A stretch of DNA of 64,000 nt from Promethearchaeota archaeon (GTDB lineage: Archaea; Asgardarchaeota; Lokiarchaeia; Sigyniarchaeales; SOKP01): the NCBI GenBank assembly GCA_016839585.1, contig JAEOTZ010000070.1:1-64000 (forward strand), written 5' to 3'. Position numbers and translations under genes: made by a program. Below the pieces are notes generated by a model. The model was given only the letters and a program-made list of their open reading frames with translations. It did no database searches and was not told where the DNA came from. Below are positions 19,219-30,000 of this stretch, in pieces. Each line of letters starts with the position of its first letter. Within the stretch, counting starts at the first letter, position 1.

Positions 19219-20175
19219 TTAGCTGGAGTTGGTATTTTAATTCTTCACATCATCCCTTGTATTATCTCTCCTTACTATTTTCTAGAAGTTTCTATAATTT
19301 TTGTTTTAATTTTTGGAATACTATTAATTCTAATTGGTAGAAGATTTTATATGAAACCAATGGAACCGATAGAAGGAGATAAAAAATTAGGTCATCTTTT
19401 GCATATTTTTGGAGTTCTTACATTTATTTTAGCCTTAATTGGTTTTCTAATTTTCTTTTTACCCAATATTTGGGTAGATTGGACATCTACAGGAGAAATA
19501 TTTGAACCCATTGAATTGTTACTTTTCGGAATTGTATTAGTATTTATTGGAAGATTTATCATGAGACCAATGGAAATCTCAGATAAAAAGATGAAATTGG
19601 GAATTAAAATGTTTACTATTGGTGTTATCACATTAATCTTATCATTAATTAGTATTGGTATTGATACTGTCAATTTTATAATATTTCTCATTTCTGTCGG
19701 GATTCCAATATATGGAATATTATTAATTCAAAAAGCAATGATTGGAGTAACTGATATTATCAAAGAAGTGAAGGAGGAGACAAAAGAATGGGGCAAAGAG
19801 AGAGTCTTAATTGAGTTGAAAGATACGAAAAAGAAATACGTGGCGTATAGAGGAATAGGTATAACTATTTTTCTAATAGGTGTGGGATGTTTTGGTGGAT
19901 TAATACCATCCCTCTTCTTTAATAATATTCAATACGGCTTTTTAATAGCTGGCATAATTATTATCTTTTTTTCCTTCCCATTCTTTGTCTTGTATTCGAA
20001 AGGACATCAGAAATATAACATCTTAAAAGGTATTGTAGATCAAAAAGAAGAACCACAAATAAGTCAAACTTCAGAATATTTAGATGAGTTAGAGAGACTA
20101 AAAGAATTGCTTGATAAGGATATCATCACTAAAGAAGAATTTGAAGCAAAGAAAAAACAATTATTAGGTTTATGA
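19201..20175 (+). CDS. Multi-pass membrane protein with C-terminal SHOCT domain
   Basis: The 324-residue protein has seven or eight hydrophobic segments arranged as repeated two-TM units. The first two units end in similar RFYMKPME and RFIMRPME elbows. The last about 28 residues (LERLKELLDKDIITKEEFE) are a SHOCT short helical hairpin, which in other proteins mediates oligomerisation at membranes. No ribosome-binding site precedes TTG 19201, and an in-frame stop at 19189-19191 prevents extension, so the N-terminus may be trimmed by the nearby junction. Function unknown. Confidence 0.65.
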   Translation: MRLLSCLAGVGILILHIIPCIISPYYFLEVSIIFVLIFGILLILIGRRFYMKPMEPIEGDKKLGHLLHIFGVLTFILALIGFLIFFLPNIWVDWTSTGEIFEPIELLLFGIVLVFIGRFIMRPMEISDKKMKLGIKMFTIGVITLILSLISIGIDTVNFIIFLISVGIPIYGILLIQKAMIGVTDIIKEVKEETKEWGKERVLIELKDTKKKYVAYRGIGITIFLIGVGCFGGLIPSLFFNNIQYGFLIAGIIIIFFSFPFFVLYSKGHQKYNILKGIVDQKEEPQISQTSEYLDELERLKELLDKDIITKEEFEAKKKQLLGL

Positions 20176-20682
20176 AAAGGTAAATAAGATTTAATCTTTA
20201 TCGTCGTGTCTGCCATTATATTTAAAAACGTCTTAAGTAAACTTTGATAATGATTAATCAGATCTTTATATACAGAATTTAAAAAAATTTATTTTGCGAC
20301 TATATAGATGAACAGCTAGGAACAATAAATTAAAAATAATTTATCTCTTGCTTTTAGCACGGTCTCTCTGGTTGTATTCAAAATAAAAATAAAGTTTGAT
20401 TAGATATTAAACTTTATCTAATTTTAGGAATAATTTTATAGAATGATTTAAGTAAGACGATGGTAACATTTTTATAAATTTTTTACTTACTTGTAATTTA
20501 ATAAAAATTGGGAAATCTCCAATTTTTGACTGTAAATAATTAAAATTTAATTAGAAATCTTAAATGCTCACATTACACTTTTAGCAAATAGCTAAATCTA
20601 ATAAGATTGAAAAAAAGTGTTAAAATGGGCAATAATTTTAAAAATCTCAACAAATAAGGTAAGAAAATAGAAGGTGGGTAAA
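20176..20682. other. Intergenic region with two inverted repeats
   Basis: No gene is seen in this 507-base AT-rich stretch. Two inverted repeats stand out. One is AAAAATTGG/CCAATTTTT at 20503-20511 and 20519-20527 (7-base loop). The other is ACACTTTT/AAAAGTGT at 20575-20582 and 20613-20620. Both lie upstream of the secreted C39-like protein and may belong to its promoter. AAGGTGGG at 20671-20678 is the ribosome-binding site that fixes that gene's start at ATG 20683. Confidence 0.35.
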
Positions 20683-23463
20683 ATGGGAAGAATAAGAAAA
20701 GGATTCATTGTTATGATGCCCTTGATTTTAATTCTATTATTATTCTTGAATAACAGTATTAATGATTTCTCATTAAAGCAAGATTCCTCCAAATTGCACT
20801 TGAGTGACATTCCGATCCAATTTGGCGAGACTATAACTGATTCTATTGATTTTGTTGGTGATATTGGCAACTACACTTTTTCGGCTAATGCCGGTGATAC
20901 TGTTTTGATTAGGATAAGCGAACTTTCAGGAATTAATTTTGATCCAGAAGTAAGATTGTATTCTCCATCTGGAATTGAACTTTCAAGTGCTTGGTCGTAT
21001 GCTGTTACCGAATTATCTTATAATTTACCACAGAACGGAGTCTATAAAGTTAGCGTCTGTGATCATGAAGAAGTTGATACCGGTACTTACTGCATTTATA
21101 TTCAAAGAGTCAATAATCCTGGAAGTGCTACATCCATTAAATTTGGTGAAATCATGTATGGTTCTATTGATCTTCCTTGTGAAGCAAATTCCTATAATTT
21201 TTCAGCCAGCGATGGTGATGCAGTTCTCATCAAGATAGGGAAGTCTTCAGGAACCAATTTCGCACATGAAATAAGGTTATACTCACCTACCGGAACTGAA
21301 ATTGCACGAGATTGGGACTCCACTACTTCTTCTGAAATATATTATGCCTTACCTCAAAATGGAATATATACAATTTTAGTATGCGATTATAGTTCTCTTT
21401 ATTCAGGTGCCTACTACATCTTTATTCAGAGACTCAATAATCCTGAAAATGCAACAGTTATTGATTTTGGTAACACTACTCCTGCTTCCATTGGATTTCC
21501 TGGTGAAGCTGATACATTTACTTTTTCGTCAAATGCGGGTGATACTGTGTTGGTTAGGATAAGCGAAGTTTCAGGAGTTAATTTTAATCCAGAAATAAGA
21601 TTGTATTCTCCATCTGGAATTGAACTTACACGTGCTTGGTGGTATGATGCTACTGAATTATCTTATACTTTGCCGCAAAATGGAATATATACGGTTTTAG
21701 CCTGTGATCATGAAGGAATTGATAGTGGTGCTTATTGTATTTATATTCAAAAAGTTAATAATCCAGGGAATACAATACCTATTAAATTTGGTTCTATTAA
21801 ATTCGGCTCAATTGATCAGCCTGGTGATGCAAAATCTTATACTTTTTCAGCAAGTACAGGTGATATTATTCTCACTAGAATAGGTAAAGTTTCAGGAGCC
21901 AATTTCGCACATGAGATAAGGTTATACTCACCTACCGGAACTGAACTTGCACGAGATTGGGACTCCACTACTTCTTCTGAAATATATTATGCCTTACCTC
22001 AAAATGGAATATATACAATTTTAGTATGCGATTATAGTTCCCTTTATTCAGGTACCTACTACATTTTTATTCAAAGAGTCAATAATCCTAACAATACTGC
22101 ATTTATTGAATTTAGTAAAATTGGTATAATTATAACTGCATCCATCGAGCTTCCCAGTGAAGCTGATACATTTACTTTTTCGTCAAATGCGGGTGACATT
22201 GTGTTGGTTAGGATAAGCGAAGTTTCAGGAGTTAATTTTAATCCAGAAATAAGATTGTATTCTCCATCTGGAATTGAACTTACACGTGCTTGGTGGTATG
22301 ATGCTACTGAATTATCTTATACTTTACCGCAAAATGGAATATATACGGTTTTAGCCTGTGATCATGAAGGAATTGATAATGGAGCCTACGAGATATTCTT
22401 TCAATGGCTTTATAAAAATGATACTTCCATCATTAATTTATCTGTTCCTTATATTCATCAATGTTGGGATACACCAAACGATTTTGACGGTCGCTGGGCA
22501 TGTGGGGCTACAAGTGCTGTAATGATATTAGCTTATTATGGTATAATTGCTCCTTGGCCCTGTGAATGTACAATGCCTTACACACATACAAGCAATTATG
22601 GAAATTATGTATGTAAAGAATATACTTATGGAAATTATACTTTCAATGATATTACCTTAGATGCTAGTTATAATCCTGCTTATGGTGCTTATGGATATAT
22701 TCATTATTCGGATGGTTTAGCTAAGTTGGGAAGAATGGTCGACTATTTTGAGATTCATGGACTCGAATCTTGGGAAGTTTATAGTCCTTCAGAATCTGAA
22801 ATTAGAGCTGAACTTGATTCTGGGCATCCTGTACCCGCTTCTACTAAATTAACAGAACTTGGCCATTGGGTAGTTATTGTAGGTTATACCGAGGATGGTT
22901 ATTATATAGTTCATGATCCTTTCGGAAGTAAACCTTATGGAAGTAATCCTGGTGGAAACTATAATGGATCTTATGTTCTATATACATGGGAAGAAATGAA
23001 AATCAATGAAAAATGGATAGCTGTCGTACATCCTAAGGAAGAGGCAAATCTGATTCTAGAAATTGTAGATCAATTTTTCTCAACTGAAAAATTTGATATA
23101 AAATTCTTAATTTTTGATGATAATGGTATAAAAATTAGTTCTGCGAACATACAAATGTGGTGGAATGAAACTGATGTGTCCACTAGCGTTCAGAACCTTG
23201 GAAATGGATTATATTTTGTATCTTTAGAGCCAATAACAGTAGCTCCTGGTGAAGATCCAATATTATTAAAAATTATAGTATCTGCTGACGGATATCCAAA
23301 TAAATATTTCGAAACTACTATTGCAGTTGATCCTGAATCTTTAAATAAGCCAGATGGTGCTAAGCCTTCAACACAATTAATTCCTGGATACAATTTATAC
23401 TTTCTAATCATAGTTATGTGCTTAATATCAATTTACTTTTATTCGAAGCGAAAAAAAAGTTAA
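20683..23463 (+). CDS. Secreted, membrane-anchored C39-like cysteine peptidase with five PPC-like repeats
   Basis: The 926-residue product starts with a signal-type hydrophobic segment (about 8-27). Five beta-rich repeats of about 107 residues span about 40-577, each with EIRLYSP(S/T)GxE and YxLPQNGxYxxxxCD blocks, resembling bacterial pre-peptidase C-terminal (PPC) domains. A C39_2-type papain-like domain follows: catalytic Cys607 in WACGATSAVM, His728 in GHWVVIVGY, Asp745 in VHDPFG. An Ig-like domain precedes the tail IPGY plus TM plus KRKKS, an outward anchor. Repeats alternate A-B-A-B-A and some are nearly identical in DNA. Substrate unknown; a cell-surface protease or adhesin is likely. 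Confidence 0.85.
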   Translation: MGRIRKGFIVMMPLILILLLFLNNSINDFSLKQDSSKLHLSDIPIQFGETITDSIDFVGDIGNYTFSANAGDTVLIRISELSGINFDPEVRLYSPSGIELSSAWSYAVTELSYNLPQNGVYKVSVCDHEEVDTGTYCIYIQRVNNPGSATSIKFGEIMYGSIDLPCEANSYNFSASDGDAVLIKIGKSSGTNFAHEIRLYSPTGTEIARDWDSTTSSEIYYALPQNGIYTILVCDYSSLYSGAYYIFIQRLNNPENATVIDFGNTTPASIGFPGEADTFTFSSNAGDTVLVRISEVSGVNFNPEIRLYSPSGIELTRAWWYDATELSYTLPQNGIYTVLACDHEGIDSGAYCIYIQKVNNPGNTIPIKFGSIKFGSIDQPGDAKSYTFSASTGDIILTRIGKVSGANFAHEIRLYSPTGTELARDWDSTTSSEIYYALPQNGIYTILVCDYSSLYSGTYYIFIQRVNNPNNTAFIEFSKIGIIITASIELPSEADTFTFSSNAGDIVLVRISEVSGVNFNPEIRLYSPSGIELTRAWWYDATELSYTLPQNGIYTVLACDHEGIDNGAYEIFFQWLYKNDTSIINLSVPYIHQCWDTPNDFDGRWACGATSAVMILAYYGIIAPWPCECTMPYTHTSNYGNYVCKEYTYGNYTFNDITLDASYNPAYGAYGYIHYSDGLAKLGRMVDYFEIHGLESWEVYSPSESEIRAELDSGHPVPASTKLTELGHWVVIVGYTEDGYYIVHDPFGSKPYGSNPGGNYNGSYVLYTWEEMKINEKWIAVVHPKEEANLILEIVDQFFSTEKFDIKFLIFDDNGIKISSANIQMWWNETDVSTSVQNLGNGLYFVSLEPITVAPGEDPILLKIIVSADGYPNKYFETTIAVDPESLNKPDGAKPSTQLIPGYNLYFLIIVMCLISIYFYSKRKKS
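21510..22380 (+). repeat. Near-identical in-gene duplication (about 650-base A-B unit)
   Basis: DNA from about 21510-21722 is nearly repeated 654 bases later (about 22164-22376). The B segment around 21256-21400 recurs 645 bases later (from 21901), mostly with identical codons. The 9-base offset difference corresponds to three extra codons at the start of the last repeat. Silent-site identity points to a recent tandem duplication of an A-B pair. Confidence 0.75.
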
Positions 23464-23576
23464 TTTATAATCTTCTTCTTTTTTTTATTTGTATTCCTCT
23501 TTATCTTTAACCTATTCATAAAATAGAGAAAATTGATATTGATCAGTTTATATTAAATATAATGTTCTAAAAGTTC

Positions 23577-24272
23577 TTAATGTTTTAATTTTAATTTCCT
23601 GCTTGAGTTAACCAAGTGAACCATTGAGTTTAAAAATTTAAAGCTATATTTCCATATATAGTAGAAAACCATAATCATCAGGTATATAATAATTTCATGG
23701 AATTTGGAAAAATATAGATTCGATAAGATTGTCCAAACAATAAAGATTGACAAAATTAAAAGAATAATCTGATAAGCAGAATATTTAGGATTGTTAATGA
23801 AAGAATCTGGAATATTTTTTAAATCTGTGGAAGAAGGAGCGGCAGAGAACATAATTGAAAGTATTATGAAGAAACTTAAGAAAAATGATATTTCATCTCT
23901 TGGATGAACTACAAAATCTAATAGTAAAAAGCAAATCCAGAATGAAAATAATAAAGGAGCTAATCCCACTAATAGAGCTTGAAGGAAAGTTATCTTATCT
24001 TCTCCTTTAACCATTATACATCCATTAAATTCATATTTTTTATATCTTGGACCCAGTTCTGTTTTGGTTATTTCTAAAAATTTTACATTATTAATTGGAG
24101 TATTTGTAATTATACACATGACAATATGAAAGAATTCGTGAATTATGATACCTACTATCATTAGACCTACAATAATCTTTTTGAACGGTTCGGGGGTATA
24201 TTTCATCAAAAGATAAGAAACAACAAGTGAGAACAATAGAAAAATAATAATAGCTGGAATTTCCTCAAACAT
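23577..24272 (-). CDS. Membrane metalloprotease-like protein with intramembrane HExxH
   Basis: The 231-residue protein has five or six membrane segments. The second hydrophobic stretch is followed by HEFFHIVMC, a zinc-binding HExxH at the membrane edge. A later APSSTDLKN block supplies an Asp at a position where site-2-protease (M50) relatives carry a third ligand. The family is probably M50/DUF3267-like, acting on membrane substrates. It lies convergent with the C39-like secreted protein; no regulatory partner is visible. The catalytic assignment is inferred from the motif alone. Confidence 0.6.
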   Translation of the reverse strand: MFEEIPAIIIFLLFSLVVSYLLMKYTPEPFKKIIVGLMIVGIIIHEFFHIVMCIITNTPINNVKFLEITKTELGPRYKKYEFNGCIMVKGEDKITFLQALLVGLAPLLFSFWICFLLLDFVVHPRDEISFFLSFFIILSIMFSAAPSSTDLKNIPDSFINNPKYSAYQIILLILSIFIVWTILSNLYFSKFHEIIIYLMIMVFYYIWKYSFKFLNSMVHLVNSSRKLKLKH

Positions 24273-24446
24273 ACTTTTATCACATTCTCATATTTCATTT
24301 GAGACAATTTAGATCATTTTAGAATTAAATATTTATAAATAAAAAACGAAATTTGTGAATTGCTTTTTTTCATTTATAAATGCTGGTTATATTTGAGATT
24401 AAAAACATTAATTACGAAAAATAATAATGAAATTACTTTGGTTTCT

Positions 24447-24978
24447 ATGAATTCACTAATGGAAAATAAAAATTCTTCAGATCCGTTTTGGGAGCAGGAT
24501 TTAACCAATGCTGACATTAATACCTTAATCATTAAAATTCTTAGATTTAAACCTGAATGGATTTATCAAATTTGTGAAAATCCTCAAAGACTAAAAGAAG
24601 AATATGGATTGCGTGAATTTTTTGAAAAAGCTAATGTGCTAAAGTATATAGTGAAGAATTTTAATAGAATTCCATTAAAGAATTTCATATCTGATATTTT
24701 AGCAGACTCTCATATATATTGATGAAGACAATATTATTTCAGAAGAAGTTAAAGCAATTAATAAAAATACATATAATTCTTCGAGATTATACAATAAACT
24801 TCCCCCTAACGAGCATGTTTATCAAGATAGTCATGGAAACAGTTTGGAATTAAATTATCATATAAAAATGGAGAATTATTTAAATATTTTAGAATTTTAT
24901 TGCGTCATTTCTATTATTTGCGAAAAAAATCATCAAATCTCTTATTATGTAAAAAAAAGTAAAAAAAAAGTAATTTAA
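24447..24978 (+). pseudogene. Unknown gene split by a frameshift in an (AT)4 tract
   Basis: The first frame (ATG 24447, or TTG 24360) ends at TGA 24720-24722. The next frame continues without a break from 24715 to TAA 24976-24978 with protein-like sequence (LYNKLPPNEHVYQDSHGNS). The junction is CATATATATT; one more AT pair would restore a single frame of about 178 codons. It may be a pseudogene, a sequencing error or a slippage-controlled gene. No family was recognised. The N-terminal part reads as helical and charged. Confidence 0.5.
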
Positions 24979-24980
24979 AA

Positions 24981-26942
24981 TTAGGATACTTTATTATGCT
25001 TTTTCTTAATTATTAGAGATATAAACAAGATAATAAATATCATCAGTAAGCACACAGGATATCCTGGAATAATACCACCTCCGTTTCCATCTTCTTGACC
25101 CCCATCTATAATAGTCCAATTAAAATTAGTAATGATAAATTGTCTTGCATCCGCAGCTGCGCTACTGTATGTGGAATTACCTGCATGAAAGGTTACACCG
25201 GTTTGCAAGGTTAATTGCGACCAGCCTAATAATAAATTATCATAATTAGGCGTTGATAATGTAACACCATAGAACATATCACTCATGTCTGTGACGCTCG
25301 AGACATCCCAGCTACCGATGGGCTGGTTGAATGAAAAGGCCCAAAAGAACATAGACCTCATGTTTGTGTCGCTCGAGACATCCCAGCTTCCGATGGGTTG
25401 GTTGAATGAAGAAGCCTCGTAGAACATAACCACCATGTTTGTGACGCTCGAGACATCCCAGCTGCCGATGGGTTGGTTGAATGAAGAAGCCCCCAAGAAC
25501 ATAGCCACCATGTTTGTGACGCTCGAGACATCCCAGCTGCCGATGGGCTGGTTGAATGAATAAGCCCCCCAGAACATATACCCTATGTCTGTGACGCTCG
25601 AGACATCCCAGCTGTCGATGGGCTGGTTGAATGAAGAAGCCCCCAAGAACATAGAATACATGGATGTCACGCTCGAGACATCCCAGCTGCCGATGGGCTG
25701 GTTGAATGAAGAAGCCCACGCGAACATATGACCCATGTTTGTGACGCTCGAGACATCCCAGCTACCGATGGACTGGTTGAATGAAGAAGCCTCCGCGAAC
25801 ATAGCATACATGTTTGTGACGCTCGAGACATCCCAACTCCCGATGGACTGGTTGAAGGAATCAGCCCCCGCGAACATATACTCCATGTTTGTGACGCTCG
25901 AGACATCCCAGCTGTCGATGGACTGGTTGAATGAAGAAGTCCCCCAGAACATATGACCCATGTTTGTGACGCTCGAGACATCCCAGCTGTCGATGGGCTG
26001 GTTGAAGGAATCAGCCCCATAAAACATATACCCCATGTTTGTGACGCTCGAGACATCCCAGCTGTCGATGGGCTGGTTGAAGGAATCAGCCCCATAGAAC
26101 ATATACCCCATGTTTGTGACGCTCGAGACATCCCAGCTGTCGATGGGCTGGTTGAATGAAGAAGCCACCCAGAACATAGAATATATGGATGTCACGCTCG
26201 AGACATCCCAGCTGCCGATGGGCTGGTTGAAGGAAGAAGCCCCCAAGAACATAGAATACATGGATGTCACGCTCGAGACATCCCAGCTGCCGATAGGTTG
26301 GTTGAAGGAAGAAGCCCTATAGAACATACTCCTCATGTCTGTGACGTTCAGGACATCCCAGCCGTCCATGTTACCGCTATTACCAAGATTATAGCAATTT
26401 CTAAAAGCCATATATAAGGTGGTCGTTCCCGTTAAATTCAAATTATCAGTAGAAGTGAGTTCTAAATTGGAGCACCCATAAAAATAACTCCCTGAATCTC
26501 CTAATTGCAAGCAACCCCATTGTTGGATTTCAAGGATTTTCAATCGATCTCCCCCATTATCAAAACACCAACCAATAATCTTTCCTGTGATATTAATGGT
26601 GTACACTCCCTCGGAAGGATAAGTGTGTGTCACCTCATCTTGATTCCAGATTGTGATCGTGTCATTGCTCTCGTCTCCCCAATCCACCAAGAAATTATAA
26701 TCTCCACCCGATTGCAATGGTAAGGTCACTTGATTACTAAGACTGGAACCAGAGCTTGTCTTGGTCGTGTCCCAGACTGAGAGAAACTCGTCTGGGTTTT
26801 GTGCATTCCGTATAGTAAACTCCACGCTGGTGGGCGTTTGCTTTTGTTCATGAAATGGAGGCATAGAGGTTGAAATATTTAGCAACACCAAAGAAGATAA
26901 TAGTAAAAGTGTTATACTTAACTTTAATAATTTATTTTTCAT
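24981..26942 (-). CDS. BspA-like (DUF285) repeat surface protein
   Basis: About 653 residues from ATG 26942, chosen because it begins a clean signal peptide ([21 protein letters not shown], shown only in part: KNKLLKLS then Leu-rich). A PKD-like stretch ([20 protein letters not shown]) follows. Then come 14 perfect-length 25-residue repeats of the DUF285/BspA leucine-rich type ([17 protein letters not shown]), preceded by one degenerate copy. A tail domain and IPGYP plus TM plus KKKHNK anchor end it. Such proteins are secreted adhesin-like surface proteins. The repeats are almost identical in DNA and clearly richer in G+C than their surroundings, suggesting recent expansion of an acquired module. 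Confidence 0.9.
   Translation of the reverse strand: MKNKLLKLSITLLLLSSLVLLNISTSMPPFHEQKQTPTSVEFTIRNAQNPDEFLSVWDTTKTSSGSSLSNQVTLPLQSGGDYNFLVDWGDESNDTITIWNQDEVTHTYPSEGVYTINITGKIIGWCFDNGGDRLKILEIQQWGCLQLGDSGSYFYGCSNLELTSTDNLNLTGTTTLYMAFRNCYNLGNSGNMDGWDVLNVTDMRSMFYRASSFNQPIGSWDVSSVTSMYSMFLGASSFNQPIGSWDVSSVTSIYSMFWVASSFNQPIDSWDVSSVTNMGYMFYGADSFNQPIDSWDVSSVTNMGYMFYGADSFNQPIDSWDVSSVTNMGHMFWGTSSFNQSIDSWDVSSVTNMEYMFAGADSFNQSIGSWDVSSVTNMYAMFAEASSFNQSIGSWDVSSVTNMGHMFAWASSFNQPIGSWDVSSVTSMYSMFLGASSFNQPIDSWDVSSVTDIGYMFWGAYSFNQPIGSWDVSSVTNMVAMFLGASSFNQPIGSWDVSSVTNMVVMFYEASSFNQPIGSWDVSSDTNMRSMFFWAFSFNQPIGSWDVSSVTDMSDMFYGVTLSTPNYDNLLLGWSQLTLQTGVTFHAGNSTYSSAAADARQFIITNFNWTIIDGGQEDGNGGGIIPGYPVCLLMIFIILFISLIIKKKHNKVS
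25285..26334 (-). repeat. Fourteen 75-base tandem repeats encoding DUF285 units
   Basis: Each unit contains CTCGAGACATCCCAGCT and GGGCTGGTTGAATGAAG (plus-strand view) spaced identically, period 75. Variation is concentrated in the last third of each unit. Because the period is a multiple of three, copy number can change without breaking the frame. Overlapping frames on both strands are open only because of this periodicity. Confidence 0.9.
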
Positions 26943-27087
26943 CAATCTAATCACATATATGATTAATAGTATATTTCTCAATTTTAATTACATTTTATTT
27001 TTGTCTTATTATTGTATAGGATACTCAAAATTATAAATCATTTTATCAATAATGACTATACTAAATAGAGAATTAAAAAAAGATATA

Positions 27088-30000
27088 TTAACTTATATAG
27101 GATTGAAATTTAGTATAAAACTCAAATAATAAATCATGAAGATTTTTAACAGTTTTTTCAATATTTGAGGTATTTGATATAATTTCCTTGTATTTTTTAA
27201 AATAATCTCTAAGTTCATCTTTAGTTAAAGGAATTAGGTTATTTTTAGCTAAATGGTCAAAAAATATTTCAGGATCATTAATCTCAGGTATAGAGATATC
27301 ATTTTCTTGGAGATATGATTGATGGAGATTAATTAAGAAGTCTTTTATGAAATTTTCTCCAATTTTAAGAGATTTACCATATTCATTTTTGTTGTTAGCA
27401 GAAAATATTTTATAGGATTTCCATAATAATTTACTGCATTGTTCAAGTAATATCTCATTGAACTTTTCATGATTTATGATGTCTTTCTTGGTCTCTTTCC
27501 GAAAATAATCAAGAATATTTGAATCTGAATCAGAGTTTCTCTCAATGACTTCAACAGAAGCATTGGTTAAATAATCTCCTTTTGTTTGAAAGTAATCATT
27601 CAAAGCTTCATCGTATTTTGTTCCCACTTTATAACAAGTCCTAATGGATTCTGAACCACCTGCTTTATGAGGATGAGCTTCAACTAAATATCCGTGTTTA
27701 ACAAGAATATGGAACAAATCATCTCGTAATTCGCTTATCTGCTTTTTATTTTTTACTTTTTTAGAAGCTTTTGAAGCTATGAACTTTGAAAGTTCACTTT
27801 TAAGTTTTTGGCGGTATAATCCTCCTACTTTATCAACAGTTTTAACAGCATTTAGAAAGTTAATAATCTCATCAATAAAGTCAATATACAGACCTAAATC
27901 TTTTTCAAATAGGGTTTTTTTAGCTTTCTCTGTTATTCTTCTTTCAGCTAATTTTAATTTATACCCTTGTTTTTCCATATAAATTAAAATTTTTTCATAT
28001 TGAAGAGGTTGAATGCCTTTAAGTTCAGTCAATTCAATAACTCCTGGAAAAGGTTGATAAATGTCCGTTCTTTTAATTATTACTTCATTTTCACGCATAT
28101 TCATTAAATAATTAATTTGGTAAGTATTATTCCTTTTAGAGCTATAATATCCGGTACCCTGTAATTCTTGTAAATTCATTTGATTTTTCAATACGGCTAT
28201 ATCTCGTGTATCAGTTGCTCTAAAAGTTATGATATTATGTAAAAAACTGAAAACATTAGGATGCAGATATCTAATTTGATTTGCTGAGCAAATTAATCCA
28301 AATCCACATTCAAGGAAAGGTTCTAAAAATTTACTAACTTTACCGTAATTTGTGGTATTATAGTTATTATCAATAAAAAAGGAATCAAAAAACATATCAA
28401 TATTAGGTATAAAAATGACTTTTTTATAATAATCGGTAGAATTTTGGAGGTAATGAATTAGTTTTGAAATAATTATAAAAGTGACAAAAGTTTTTTGCTC
28501 TAAGTCTTTTAAAATTGAAAGATCGACTATAATTGACTTATCATTTCTCAAAAAGTCAATTGGATTAATCTCATCCTCATGATCAAGTGTTAAATTAGAA
28601 AAAATTTGACTCTGACTTCTAAAATCCCTAAATATTGCTATTAAATTATTAGTTTTGTAATCTCTTTCCCATTTATTTTTCATTTCAAGATCTAAGGATA
28701 TTGAAGATACATCTAATTCATCCTGTTTTAAAAAGGAGTCTTTTAGAAGATCGACATATCTTTTTTCTGCTTTAAAGGCTAAAGCAAACGTATCAAAGAA
28801 TAGATTTAAATAATCAATATTATTCTTATCATATTTCATACCCGAGTGCTTTAGATCGATGCTAAATGAACTTCCCAACTTGAAATACAAAATATTTCTA
28901 TTATATTGAGAGTCTTTGAAAAAGTTAATTAATTTTGAACATTTTCCTGAGTAATCAAAAACTAAACAAGATTTATTTGCTTTGACAAGCTCAGACACAA
29001 TTTTCATTTTTGCATGTTCTCGATTGTAAGAAAGACCATTTGTTATAAGTAATTGTCGCAATTGGTCAAAAGTCAATCCAAAAGGAACCTCTTCATCTAA
29101 GAACTCCGTATTGATTGTATTTCCAATTGTTATAAAATTGTTTAATTGTAAAGGGGTATTAAATTCAGCAGCAATTCTCGTATCTATTCCTTTTTTAAAT
29201 TCATTAACTATCTTCGCAAGCTCTATTAGACTTTTACCTTGGAAGTATACATAATTTAAATGAGTTCCATTCAATCTAAAGGAATGATTTTTAAGACATT
29301 CACTTAAAAATCCTGAAATTAAGAGTTGGTTTTTTAATCCAACAAGTTTAAAATTTAAGAAATTATCTTCAAATGTTCTTTTCAAAATTTTTGCATTTGT
29401 GGATAATTCTTTATCTAACTCAATGAAATTCTTAAATGTTAAGTCTTTTGTAAATAAATAGGAAGAGGTTGACACAGTTAACATTGTCTTCCAAACACCA
29501 GATCTCATATCTAACCATTTTTCAAATTCAATTTCCGGATGTTTAACTTTTTTTGAAGAAGTTTTATCTAAAGTAATATATAGTATTCCTTCGAGGCTTT
29601 CTTTCGTTTTATCATTCAACAACTTAAGACATTCTTTTGAAAAGAGATTAGCAGATATTGGAGTAACTTGTAAATTGTAATTGAAAATAATCTTATATTT
29701 ATCGATTCCCCTAATAAATTTATCAAAATAAGTTAAAGTTGGCTGTGCGGCAAATTTGAGGTTAAATATTTTTGAAGCCAATAGTAATTGGTTGTTAATA
29801 TAAGTAAAAATTAGATCATTGTATTTCTTTAATCGATAAAACTCAACATCTGTAAATGGATTTATTTGAGTTAATTCCAAATTACGAGATAGACGCGATT
29901 TTAAGAAATAAAAAAGAATTTCTCTCCACCATATACAAATTATAAGCAATTCCAAGAGGAAATTAATGAGTATTATAAATCCTAATGGAAAAATTAGACT

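Noticed and set aside
15690-20680. CRISPR array near cas6
   Set aside because: No direct repeats of 24-40 bases with regular spacers could be seen on either side of the cas genes.
25312-26322. Many short open frames across the BspA repeats
   Set aside because: The 75-base period keeps all frames open; the repeated peptides have no independent support.
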